NCBI GenBank assembly: GCA_944324685.1
Contig: CALUXG010000034.1
Coordinates: 20,868 to 84,867 of the forward strand
DNA length: 64,000 nt
Direction: 5' to 3'
DNA from: an uncultured Elusimicrobiales bacterium
GTDB lineage: Bacteria; Elusimicrobiota; Elusimicrobia; Elusimicrobiales; Elusimicrobiaceae
Under the pieces are notes generated by a model that was given only the letters and a program-made list of their open reading frames with translations, was not told where the DNA came from and did no database searches. A program made the position numbers and the translations under genes. Shown here piece after piece: positions 28,381-36,757 of the stretch; the first letter of the stretch is position 1; each line of letters starts with the position of its first letter.

Positions 28381-29505
28381 ATGAAAAAATTAGCAATCGT
28401 ATTTTTAACGGTGTTGATGGCATGGCCTGCGGCCGCCTCTCCCGTAACGTTTAAGGTGTCGGAAGATTTCAGCTATGACGACAACATCTATCTGACCGAC
28501 GGAAATGAAACGGATTCTTTTATCAGCTCCACACAAGTGGGCGCTGAATATAAAGCCAATATCCCGGGCAGCGGGCTGGAATTAACCGCCGACGGCATGG
28601 TGGGCTATAATGCTTATACAGAAGACAGCTCCACCAACAACTTCTGGAACGCCGCGGGCAACGTGGCTTTGCAGAATGATTGGCTTAACGTCGGGGACCG
28701 CTTTCTGTTTACCTCTGATCCGGCCAACAGCTCTTTGACGGATCGTGCGGAGCGTATTCAAAACATTGGCTATGTCTCTTTTAAGACTTCTTCTGAAAAG
28801 AAATTCGGCGTGGGTTTCACCGCGGACGATGTGTTTGACCGCTATATGAAATCCAAAGAGAGCGGCTTGAACCGCAACCGCGTCAATTTGGGTGCGCAGT
28901 TGTATTACAATGTCTCTCCTAAAACGAATTTCTTCGTGGAATACAACTATTCCGACATCAGCTATGAAGACAATAAAGCCAATGAATCCGTTGGCAACAG
29001 CGTAGGCTTGGGCGTAAACGGGCACATTGCTTCTAAAGTAACGGGTACGGCCAAGATTACCTATGATATGCGTGATTATGACCACAGCGTAGCCGGCATT
29101 TCCGATTACAATGATCTCGTGGGCTATTATGTGTCTTTGGAATGGCAGCCGACCAGCCGCAATACGGTACGCCTTTCCGGCCAGCGCAGAATGGAAGAAA
29201 CGTTGTATGAAAACAACCGCTACTTCGCCGATACGCTTATCTCTCTGTACGTGTCCCAGAAAGTCTATGACAAATGGACGGCTTCTTTAACGCTGTCTTG
29301 GGAAGATATGAACTATGCGCATGCCAATAATGACGGCACCAAGAGAAGCGACGGCTTGTACACCATTCGCCCCGAAGTGGACTACCAATTCAAAGACTGG
29401 TTGTCCGCCGGCGTGTGGTATCAGTTCCGCAACCGCGATTCCAATGTAAACGGCGCCGATTACAACAGCAATAAAGCCGGCGTATTTGTGAAAGCTTTGT
29501 TCTGA
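28381..29505 (+). CDS. Outer-membrane beta-barrel protein (BBP2-like)
   Basis: 374 residues. Signal peptide 1-19 (AAAS|P), then alternating amphipathic strands throughout, with DDNIYLTD near the start and a C-terminal FVKALF ending in Phe, the Bam recognition residue. The pattern EDFSYDDNIYLTD resembles beta-barrel porin 2-type proteins found near exopolysaccharide genes. It faces a polysaccharide gene region, so a role in export or anchoring is plausible but unproven. A terminator follows. Confidence 0.75.
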   Translation: MKKLAIVFLTVLMAWPAAASPVTFKVSEDFSYDDNIYLTDGNETDSFISSTQVGAEYKANIPGSGLELTADGMVGYNAYTEDSSTNNFWNAAGNVALQNDWLNVGDRFLFTSDPANSSLTDRAERIQNIGYVSFKTSSEKKFGVGFTADDVFDRYMKSKESGLNRNRVNLGAQLYYNVSPKTNFFVEYNYSDISYEDNKANESVGNSVGLGVNGHIASKVTGTAKITYDMRDYDHSVAGISDYNDLVGYYVSLEWQPTSRNTVRLSGQRRMEETLYENNRYFADTLISLYVSQKVYDKWTASLTLSWEDMNYAHANNDGTKRSDGLYTIRPEVDYQFKDWLSAGVWYQFRNRDSNVNGADYNSNKAGVFVKALF

Positions 29506-29525
29506 TTGGCCAATACAACAAGTTT

Positions 29526-29556
29526 CAAAAACCCCGCTTTCCGGCGGGGTTTTTGT
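29526..29556 (+). terminator. Terminator after the barrel gene
   Basis: AAACCCCGC-TTTCC-GGCGGGGTTTTT hairpin with U-tract. The 140 bp beyond it (29557-29698) show no gene or recognisable signal. Confidence 0.92.
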
Positions 29557-29698
29557 TATGTGAAATAATAAAATTCATGCGAAAAAAAGAAGCATGCAAA
29601 AGGATTGCGTCGGTGCGTTGCCATATGAAAAAGGGAAAAGACAAATAGGGTAAAAACGCGTGGGACAAGATGTTCGGCCTTGGAAAACAAATACCAAA

Positions 29699-30718
29699 CT
29701 AATATCTAAATACTAACACTTGATAGGGAAGCATAAGATCTGCTTTTTTCCGTCCGTATAGGGTTTTATATTTTCTTTCTAATAGAAGCGGCGGCAAAGG
29801 TTGCGCTTGGCCGGAAGCGTTTATCAGGACGGTATAGCGTCTGTTTTGATAAGTCCAGCTTTTTGCCATGAGCGGAGCATGTATGGGAACGGGATTTTCA
29901 GCGGCTAATCCGTTTTCCAGCACCGCTTTGAAACGGGATAATTCTCTGATGACGTTTGAGATTTTTTCCCAGTGTTTGGGCCAAGCCTCCGGCAAGGTTT
30001 TGTTTGCTGTGTTAAAGATAAAATAAAACAGCCCGTTCACTCCGTTTACAATGCCGTGGTAAGACATAAAGCGTATTTCTTCTTCTGTGGGAAAGCGGCC
30101 GATTCGGTCATTGTCCGGCCGATGCTGCTTGTAATTTTTCCAATCAAAAATTTGCACCACGCCCCACAGCGGGTTTGTGCCTGCTCCGCTTTGCAGCATG
30201 CCCTGCCGCGCTAAAGCCAATTGGTCTCCAAAAGATACAAGCGGCAGATGCGGTACGGGATACCAATCCACCATTAAAGTATCCGGCAAATCATAAAAAG
30301 AGGTCTTGGTTTTGCCTTGTCCGATAACTAAGGTTGTATCATGTTCCGGAAAAGCGGCTTTTGTTTTATTATATATTTCCAATATGCGCGCGCGGGACCA
30401 ATTCCACACATCCGGTTCATCTGCCAAGTACCACGCCAGCACGGGCCATGTCTGTGCCTGTTCTTCATAGGCGGAACCAAGTATTTTGTCCGGATAAAAC
30501 ACCACCTGCAAATCATGTTTTTTAGCTTCTTTGGCCAAAACCGCCAAAGTGGGAGGATTGGTGCGATAAGTTTGTATGCAGTCAAACCCCGCCTTTTTAA
30601 CGGTTTTTATTTCGGCGGGATTTGTTATGCCGTATATACACAGCGGAAAAGGGGCGCTTTGCGCGGCGGCCGTCGCCAAAAATACAGAAATAAGCAAACA
30701 AAATTTATTGCGCCACAT
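29699..30718 (-). CDS. Secreted glycosidase-like TIM-barrel protein
   Basis: 339 residues with a signal peptide (MWRNKFCLLISVFLATAAAQS). Strand-helix alternation, WYLADEPD mid-protein with an acidic pair, and a second acidic/aromatic region (SYHGIVNGVNGLFYFIFN) suggest a (beta/alpha)8 glycoside hydrolase or a relative; I cannot name a family. The start at 30718 is chosen because it provides the signal peptide; it overlaps the sugar transferase gene by 14 bp. Being last in a polysaccharide operon, it may trim or release the polymer in the periplasm. Confidence 0.6.
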   Translation of the reverse strand: MWRNKFCLLISVFLATAAAQSAPFPLCIYGITNPAEIKTVKKAGFDCIQTYRTNPPTLAVLAKEAKKHDLQVVFYPDKILGSAYEEQAQTWPVLAWYLADEPDVWNWSRARILEIYNKTKAAFPEHDTTLVIGQGKTKTSFYDLPDTLMVDWYPVPHLPLVSFGDQLALARQGMLQSGAGTNPLWGVVQIFDWKNYKQHRPDNDRIGRFPTEEEIRFMSYHGIVNGVNGLFYFIFNTANKTLPEAWPKHWEKISNVIRELSRFKAVLENGLAAENPVPIHAPLMAKSWTYQNRRYTVLINASGQAQPLPPLLLERKYKTLYGRKKADLMLPYQVLVFRY

Positions 30719-32042
30719 GAGAATCTTTGATAAAAGCCCGAAGAGCTGTTTTGAGTATAATGTCCAAATCCAGCAAAATGGAGCGGTTTTTAATGTACCA
30801 CACATCGTAAGAAAAGCGGGTGAAAGCGGCGTCATAGGCGCGGAGCTCCGAAACAACAGGTTGTCCGTTAAAAGTTTTATAATTGGGCGGCGCTTTGAAA
30901 TTTAACTGGGCCCAGCCGGTAATGCCGGGTTTGACAATGGTGCGTATGGTGTGATTTGGAATATGTTCATTAAGCAGGTTCCATTCTCCCAGCCATAAGG
31001 GTCTTGGCCCGACAAAAGACAAGTCTCCGCGCAGCACATTGAAAATCTGCGGGATTTCGTCCAGCCGAAAGCGTCGCCAAATACGTCCCGTGCGGGTAAT
31101 TTCTTCATGGTCCGATTCCTGATTTTTCTGTTTGATGGTGCGGAATTTATACACCGTGATGGTTTTGCCCATGTGGCCGGCGCGCTTTTGGCTGTATATG
31201 GGATTTTCTTTGTCTATGTATTTAATCAACAGCCAAATCGCCGCGCCCACCGGCAGCAGAAACGGCAGCAGACAGACGGCTAGCGCAGCGTCCATGGTGC
31301 GTTTGAGCATATGGTACATGGCGTCTTCTTTGCGTCTGGCTATACCGCGCAGCAGCCACATGGCGTCATTGATGCTTTCGCGCGAGACGCGGTTAAAAAT
31401 CTGTTCGTACACATTAAAGTCCGTATCTACCACGACCCCTTTGGCAATGAACTTTTCGGAAATGATGTCCCACGCCTGCGGGTTTTGGGCAAAAAGTTTG
31501 CTGCCCACCACCACCGCGTCCATATTGCGGGCAGAATAGGTAATGCCCGCCTGCGGCGCGGGGCCGGCGTCTTGGACGGACAGTCCTTTGGAAGAAGCGG
31601 CTTCGCGGCGGATTTCGTCCAAAGTGTCGCTTTCTCCAAACAGCATAATGTTTGTTCTGGCAAAGTCCAGCTTAAAGTAAACGCGTCGCATCCACCATAC
31701 ATAGATGAAATACAGCATCATCACGCCCAGCAAAATGGCTTTGGGCGTCAGCAGCGGCAGGCGCGCGGACAGGAAATACAGAAAAGACGCCGCCAGCAGG
31801 GTGCTGATGAGAAAGGCGATGGCTAGGTTTTTGTAATTGATGACTTGTTTGCGCAGGGCTTTGACGTCGTAGAAAGAAAAAAGCCACAAAATAAAAGTCG
31901 TCAGCGCGAAAATAAAGATAAAAATTTTACAATTGTTTCCGTAAACCGGACAATTGATTTCCCCTCGGCGCAAAGCGACGGTAATAAACAAAATGATGAA
32001 AAAGGCGCAGAAATCCAAGAAGAAAAACAGTTTTTTATTCAT
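30705..32042 (-). CDS. Undecaprenyl-phosphate sugar phosphotransferase (WbaP/WcaJ type)
   Basis: 445 residues: four to five N-terminal membrane helices (~1-125), a nucleotide-binding-like middle region, another helix (~250-275), and the bacterial sugar transferase domain with YKFRT, RFRLDEIPQIFNVLRGDLSFVGPRP (split here only by reading) and KPGITGWAQ. It starts polymer synthesis by moving a sugar-1-phosphate from a UDP-sugar onto undecaprenyl phosphate. It overlaps its neighbours on both sides, so the operon is tight. Confidence 0.93.
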   Translation of the reverse strand: MNKKLFFFLDFCAFFIILFITVALRRGEINCPVYGNNCKIFIFIFALTTFILWLFSFYDVKALRKQVINYKNLAIAFLISTLLAASFLYFLSARLPLLTPKAILLGVMMLYFIYVWWMRRVYFKLDFARTNIMLFGESDTLDEIRREAASSKGLSVQDAGPAPQAGITYSARNMDAVVVGSKLFAQNPQAWDIISEKFIAKGVVVDTDFNVYEQIFNRVSRESINDAMWLLRGIARRKEDAMYHMLKRTMDAALAVCLLPFLLPVGAAIWLLIKYIDKENPIYSQKRAGHMGKTITVYKFRTIKQKNQESDHEEITRTGRIWRRFRLDEIPQIFNVLRGDLSFVGPRPLWLGEWNLLNEHIPNHTIRTIVKPGITGWAQLNFKAPPNYKTFNGQPVVSELRAYDAAFTRFSYDVWYIKNRSILLDLDIILKTALRAFIKDSHVAQ

Positions 32043-32970
32043 GCGCGTTTTCCTCCCACATTTCTTTTAAACCCTGTTCCAAAGAAATTTTCGGAGCAAA
32101 ACCCAAGGCGCGTATTTTGGAAATGTCCGCCGCAGAGAGTTTGATGTCTCCGTCTCTTTTTGGGCGAAACACGCGCGGCAGCTTTTGGCCGGACACTTTG
32201 TCTATCAAATCTGCCAGATCCAACAGGGAGCAGGTCTGTCCGCGCGCCACATGGTAGCATTCGCCCGCTTCTGCTTTGTGCGCGGCCAGCAAATTGGCCT
32301 GCACCACGTCCCGTACGTTTACAAAATCCCGGCTTTGCCGTCCGTCCCACTCTATACTCAGCGGTTTGTGTTCGCGGGCGGCCTGTATAAATTTGGCTAT
32401 GACGGCCGCATAGGGGGAATCCGGATTTTGTCCTGCGCCAAATACGTTGAAATAAATCAAAGAAACCGTTTCCAATCCGTACAGACGGGTGTACATTTGA
32501 CATAATTCCAATCCTTGCAATTTTGATAAAGCGTAAGGGGAAAGACATTCATGGCGGGAGGTTTCTTTGTAGGGCAAATCCGGCCCGTTGCCATATATGG
32601 CGCTGGAACAGGCAAATACCACACGTTTTACTCCGCTTTGGCGCGCGCATTCCAGCACATGGGCCGTGCCTTTCGTGTTTATATCAAAAGTTTCCAACGG
32701 CTGTGTGACGGATTGGGGAACAGAGACCAAAGCCGCATGATGCAATACATAATCTGCACCGGCAAAAGCCTCATGCAAAGCCTGCGTATCCCGAATGTCG
32801 GCTTTCCACAATTGTACGCGGTTTATCTCTGCCGCCAAGTTTTCGGCTCGTCCAGACGAGAAGTTATCCACGATGCGTACCTGTTGATTTTGGCGGAGAA
32901 GTTCTTTGGCCAAATGAGAGCCGATAAAGCCGGCTCCTCCCGTAATAACCCAGATTTTTTTTTCGTTCAT
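32035..32970 (-). CDS. NAD-dependent UDP-sugar epimerase (GalE-like)
   Basis: 311-residue extended SDR. GGAGFIGSHL binds NAD; YALSK carries the catalytic Tyr/Lys; the Ser is in FACSSAIYGNGPDLPYKE. The sequence resembles UDP-glucose/UDP-GlcNAc 4-epimerases of polysaccharide loci. The start at 32970 has AAGG upstream, with TATAAT about 25 bp before it on the minus strand. It heads the epimerase-transferase-glycosidase operon, which suggests it supplies UDP-Gal(NAc) to the transferase. Confidence 0.87.
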   Translation of the reverse strand: MNEKKIWVITGGAGFIGSHLAKELLRQNQQVRIVDNFSSGRAENLAAEINRVQLWKADIRDTQALHEAFAGADYVLHHAALVSVPQSVTQPLETFDINTKGTAHVLECARQSGVKRVVFACSSAIYGNGPDLPYKETSRHECLSPYALSKLQGLELCQMYTRLYGLETVSLIYFNVFGAGQNPDSPYAAVIAKFIQAAREHKPLSIEWDGRQSRDFVNVRDVVQANLLAAHKAEAGECYHVARGQTCSLLDLADLIDKVSGQKLPRVFRPKRDGDIKLSAADISKIRALGFAPKISLEQGLKEMWEENAHE

Positions 32971-33077
32971 CCTTATTCCCCGATATAAACCAATTATACT
33001 AATTTGGGGTATTCCCATGACAGACGATAACATACATGTTTCATGGGGTCTGGGAGGGCAGACAACGGGCAAAATGC

Positions 33078-33083
33078 TATAAT
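33078..33083 (+). promoter_or_regulatory. -10 element of the UDP-galactopyranose mutase gene
   Basis: TATAAT at 33078-33083, giving a ~58-nt leader before the ATG at 33148. The -35 is unclear. Confidence 0.45.
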
Positions 33084-33147
33084 GAAACTGCTTGCGGGGC
33101 GTTCCAAAGTGTCAGAGTGCCGCCAAGCGAAAAGGGGCGAGGGCACA

Positions 33148-34272
33148 ATGCGTAAAAAAATCCAAAATCTGATTGTGGGAGCCGGTATTTCCGGTGCGGT
33201 TTTGGCACGGACATTGGCCGAGGCAGGGCAAAAATGCCTGATATTGGACAAACGAGGACATGTTGGCGGGAACTGTTATGACTACAAAGACGGAAACGGC
33301 ATCCTGCTGCACCGTTATGGTCCGCATATATTTCATACTAATGACCGTAAAGTATGGGATTTTTTAAGCCGTTTTACTCGTTGGACGGCGTATACACATA
33401 AAGTAAAAGGACTTATAGACGGGCAAGAGGTTCCCGTCCCGTTTAATTTCCATTCTCTTTATGCTCTTTTCCCTAAAAAAGAAGCCGTTTCTTTAGAAAA
33501 AAAATTGCTGGAAACTTTTGGGCCGGATCAAAAAATACCCATTTTATCCCTGCGTCAAACGCAAGATAAAGAACTGCATTTTTTGGCGCAATATATTTAT
33601 GAAAAAGTATTTCTGCACTATACATTGAAACAATGGGGCGTGCCGGCGGAAGAGTTGGACCGCTCGGTTATGGACAGGGTTCCCGTTGTGCTTGGCTGGG
33701 ATGACCGTTACTTCCAAGACGCGTATCAAGCTATGCCTTCGGAAGGATATACGGCTTTATTTGAAAACATGTTGGCGCATCCGAACATCGCGGTACGTTT
33801 GAAAGCGGAATTTTCCGCCGTTTGCAAAGAATATGCGTATGAGCGGCTTTTTTACAGCGGACCGATTGATGAATATTTCCGTTTTGCTTTCGGAGCGCTG
33901 CCTTACCGCAGTTTGCATTTTGAAATGAAGGAATTCCCCCAACCGCAATATCAAAGTGCGGCGGTTATAAATTATCCGAATGACTTTGATTATACGCGCG
34001 TTACGGAATATAAGTATTTTTTGCCTTATACGTGCCGACAAACCGTGGCGGGGTTTGAGTATCCCTTGGCGCATGAACGGGGAAAAAATGAACGGTTTTA
34101 TCCAATTCCTCAATCTGCCAGCCAAGCTTTATACCGTCAATATGCCGCCGCTGCCCGCGAAGAAAAAAACGTACGGTTCTTTGGCCGTTTGGGCGGATAT
34201 AAATACTGCGATATGCAAACCGCTGTGCAAGACGCCCTTGCTTTGGCCCAAGACGTTTTAACCGGCGGTTAA
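33148..34272 (+). CDS. glf: UDP-galactopyranose mutase
   Basis: 374-residue flavoenzyme converting UDP-galactopyranose to UDP-galactofuranose. The FAD motif VGAGISGAVLARTLAEAG is followed by GHVGGNCYD and HRYGPHIFHT, the family hallmarks; the substrate region contains YNFNH-like PVPFNFHSL. The start at 33148 follows AAGGGGCGAGGG. It is transcribed away from the epimerase operon but sits inside the polysaccharide region, implying that the surface polymer contains galactofuranose. Confidence 0.94.
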   Translation: MRKKIQNLIVGAGISGAVLARTLAEAGQKCLILDKRGHVGGNCYDYKDGNGILLHRYGPHIFHTNDRKVWDFLSRFTRWTAYTHKVKGLIDGQEVPVPFNFHSLYALFPKKEAVSLEKKLLETFGPDQKIPILSLRQTQDKELHFLAQYIYEKVFLHYTLKQWGVPAEELDRSVMDRVPVVLGWDDRYFQDAYQAMPSEGYTALFENMLAHPNIAVRLKAEFSAVCKEYAYERLFYSGPIDEYFRFAFGALPYRSLHFEMKEFPQPQYQSAAVINYPNDFDYTRVTEYKYFLPYTCRQTVAGFEYPLAHERGKNERFYPIPQSASQALYRQYAAAAREEKNVRFFGRLGGYKYCDMQTAVQDALALAQDVLTGG

Positions 34273-34296
34273 GCGCGCCTTATAAAACAATCTGGA

Positions 34297-34332
34297 AAAA
34301 AACGGCCCGCATGTTCAACGGGCCGTTTTTAT
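34297..34332. terminator. Bidirectional terminator after glf
   Basis: AAAAACGGCCCG-CATGTTCAA-CGGGCCGTTTTT, shared by glf and the converging kinase gene. Confidence 0.92.
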
Positions 34333-34343
34333 CGTAAATGTTG

Positions 34344-34694
34344 TTATTTTTTATCGTCGTTGTAATATGCGTATGTGCGATAGTAGCCGTATTTGCCGTA
34401 CGATAATCCTTCCGGACGGTAATGACCGATAACCGCGCCTAAGATTTTGATGCCGGCCTTTTGCAATTTGTCCAAAGCTACTTGCGCCAGTTTGGCATTG
34501 GTTTGACCGTATTTGATGACGAACACCGCGCGCGGCACGTATTTGCCCCACAACAGCGTATCCGACACCGGCAGAATGGCGGGGCAGTCTATGACGATTT
34601 GGTCAAAGTTTTTTTGTGCCCATTGCAAGAAATCCGACAGTTTGGGAGTATTCAGCAACTCCGCTGGATTGGGCGGACGCTGGCCGGATGTCAT
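34344..34694 (-). pseudogene. C-terminal fragment of the Wzc-like tyrosine kinase (separated by frameshift)
   Basis: 116 residues readable from an internal ATG. They contain the kinase Walker B (DQIVIDCPA) and the tyrosine-rich tail (YGKYGYYRTYAYY) that is autophosphorylated in BY-kinases. The frame is open upstream past the end of the preceding reading frame and reads NVQPVKDVPNLFVMTSG, normal BY-kinase sequence, so this is the continuation of the gene above in another frame. Without the N-terminal part it could not bind ATP alone, although separate transmembrane and kinase proteins (CapA/CapB) exist in Firmicutes, split at a different place. Confidence 0.8.
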
Positions 34695-34717
34695 GACAAA
34701 CAGATTCGGAACGTCTT

Positions 34718-36055
34718 TTACCGGCTGTACATTGATGCATAATCGGATTTTTTCGGATCCGCATCCCAGATATTGCTCAGTCCTTTTTCGGTGGAAAGCT
34801 TAAAAACGCGGTGTACGCGTGCGCGGCGCAAATCTCCGTCCACCAAAAGCACTTTTTTGCCGGCCTGCGCCATAGCCACCGGCAGGTTGGAGGATAAGTG
34901 ACTTTTCCCTTCTCCCTGCAACGAGCTGGTAATAAGAAATGGCGCATTGTGATCGTCCGACAAGGCAAAATCCAGCATAGTGCGAATATTGCGCACGTTT
35001 TCCGCCAGCAGAAAGTTGCCCGTTTTAAGCATGGTGGCGTATTCACTTTCTTTCTTTTTGGGTTTTTCATACGGTACAAATCCCAAGAAAGGCAAGTGTA
35101 ATTTTTCTTCCAAATCTTCGGAAGATTTGACGCTTTGATCCAAAAATTCCAGTATCAATACCAATCCCAAACCCGCCAGACCGCCGGCCAAAAGACCGAT
35201 GGCCAGATTGATAAGTTTGCGGGGGCGGACGGGTCTCTCCGGCGTAACGGCGGGATCAACGACGCGGATATTGTTGCCGGAGAATTGGCCGGAAAGTTCA
35301 ATTTTAATGCTCTGCACCAGTCTGCGCGTTTCGGTGTTTATTTGTTCGTTTAACGCGTTTAACTGATTCTGGACGGAAATTAATTCCGGATGTTGCGCCG
35401 TGTATTTTGCCGCCAATTTGGCGCGCTGGGCCGACAGTTGGGCCGCTTGCTGTTTGAGGGCTTTGATAAAATCGCTGTTAACCACTTGAGGCATGGAGTT
35501 GAGCAGCTCTTGTTCTTCGGGGCTGCGCTCCGTGCTTTCCAAAGCGGCTATGACGTCTTGCCCCATAAATACGCGGTTGCTGACATTGTCAGCCACAAAC
35601 GTATCGGCCAGCGTGTTGGCGATTTCGGCCGCCAGTTTCGGGTCATAAGCGGTAATGGATACGTTGACTAAGCGGCTGCGCGGAACGGGCGATATATCCA
35701 AGGCGCTTTGTAATTTGTTTATGCCTTGCGGATTGGCAAATTGCGCATATTGGCTTAAGTCCATGGCATTGTATATTTTTTCCAATAAAGAGCGGCTGGC
35801 AAGCAGTTGGTATTGCGTACGGTAATAATCTTCTTCACTGAGAAAAGACCCATAAGGCGCGGCGCCTATTTTCCCTGCGTCTTCTTGGTTTATCATCATC
35901 AGAACGGTGGCTTTATAAGCCGGCCGCATGAAAATATTCGCCAAAACCCCTGCCGTCAAGCCTACCGCCACCATGGCGGCAATCAGCCAAAAACGTTTAA
36001 GAAGTACGTTTAAGTAATAAGAGAAATCCAGTTCTTCGTTTTGGATATGTTCCAT
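34718..36055 (-). CDS. Wzc-like polysaccharide co-polymerase/tyrosine kinase, truncated by frameshift
   Basis: 445 residues. The N-terminal Wzz domain has membrane helices near 20-40 and ~275-295 flanking a periplasmic coiled coil. The BY-kinase domain then begins with Walker A SSLQGEGKS (K~381) and Walker A' LLVDGDLRRAR. The frame runs off at NIWDADPKKSDYASMYSR and stops, while the rest of the kinase continues in the -1 frame (34344-34694). The shift lies at or near an A6 run (minus strand, about 34748-34753); one extra A would restore a single ~570-residue protein. A real mutation, a phase-variable state or a sequencing error are all possible. Confidence 0.85.
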   Translation of the reverse strand: MEHIQNEELDFSYYLNVLLKRFWLIAAMVAVGLTAGVLANIFMRPAYKATVLMMINQEDAGKIGAAPYGSFLSEEDYYRTQYQLLASRSLLEKIYNAMDLSQYAQFANPQGINKLQSALDISPVPRSRLVNVSITAYDPKLAAEIANTLADTFVADNVSNRVFMGQDVIAALESTERSPEEQELLNSMPQVVNSDFIKALKQQAAQLSAQRAKLAAKYTAQHPELISVQNQLNALNEQINTETRRLVQSIKIELSGQFSGNNIRVVDPAVTPERPVRPRKLINLAIGLLAGGLAGLGLVLILEFLDQSVKSSEDLEEKLHLPFLGFVPYEKPKKKESEYATMLKTGNFLLAENVRNIRTMLDFALSDDHNAPFLITSSLQGEGKSHLSSNLPVAMAQAGKKVLLVDGDLRRARVHRVFKLSTEKGLSNIWDADPKKSDYASMYSR

Positions 36056-36066
36056 AAAATTTCCTT

Positions 36067-36714
36067 TTAAAACATGCTTTGCGGCACAAAAACCACGTCC
36101 CCGGGCAGGAGGGGAATGTCCAAATTTTTACTGCCTTGTTTGGTAATTTGGCTTACGTCCACGTCCAATGCTTTCTGTACACCGTTTTCCATGCGCAGCA
36201 CGCGCACGCGGGACGTATTGGCAATATCGGTAAACCCGCCGACGGATGTAATGGCTTCCAGCACGGTCAACGGTTTCTCGGGAGGGATTTCAATGGCGGC
36301 CGGTTCTTTGACTTGTCCCAAGACATAGACGGTTTTATTGCCGTATTCTTGAATCAGCATGGAAACCTGCGGATTTTTTAGGTAAGTTTTTAATGCTTCG
36401 GCCAAACGGGTTTCGGCTTCGGCCACCGTATAGCCTGCAATATGAATATTGCCCACTAAAGGAAATGTAATGGCTCCGCTTCCGCTTATGCGCAAGGTGC
36501 GCGCCATATCGTCTTCCATAAAAACTTGTATTTCCAACAAGTCGCCGGCTTGTAATATATAAGCCGAAGAAGTGCGTACTTGCTCTATACCTCGGGAAAT
36601 TTCCCCGGATACATCGCCGGCCGGCGCAGGACCTTGTTTTTGCACAGGCGTACCAGAGCAGGCGGTTAACAATACCGCCGCAAATAAAAGAGGCATAAAA
36701 TAAGTTTTTGTCAT
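36067..36714 (-). CDS. Polysaccharide export lipoprotein (Wza-like)
   Basis: 215 residues. Lipoprotein signal with lipobox LLTAC (Cys ~19). A Poly_export domain begins with YILQAGDLLEIQVF, then an SLBB domain carries VYVLGQVKEPAAIEI and ends LLPGDVVFVP. Such proteins form the periplasmic/outer-membrane channel for polymer export with Wzc. Starts at 36714, where a -10 TAAAAT ends 7 nt before the ATG and no ribosome-binding site is seen. Shorter than E. coli Wza (~380), lacking the C-terminal amphipathic helix, so the outer-membrane pore may be supplied by another protein. Confidence 0.9.
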   Translation of the reverse strand: MTKTYFMPLLFAAVLLTACSGTPVQKQGPAPAGDVSGEISRGIEQVRTSSAYILQAGDLLEIQVFMEDDMARTLRISGSGAITFPLVGNIHIAGYTVAEAETRLAEALKTYLKNPQVSMLIQEYGNKTVYVLGQVKEPAAIEIPPEKPLTVLEAITSVGGFTDIANTSRVRVLRMENGVQKALDVDVSQITKQGSKNLDIPLLPGDVVFVPQSMF

Positions 36715-36757
36715 TACATATATTTTACTAAATATAGTCTCCTGAAAGAAGACTATA

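Noticed and set aside
34740..34760. Programmed -1 frameshift joining the two kinase parts
   Set aside because: The zero-frame codons CCG AAA AAA give G AAA AAA, not a good tandem-slippage heptamer, so a mutation, tract-length variation or sequencing error is more likely.
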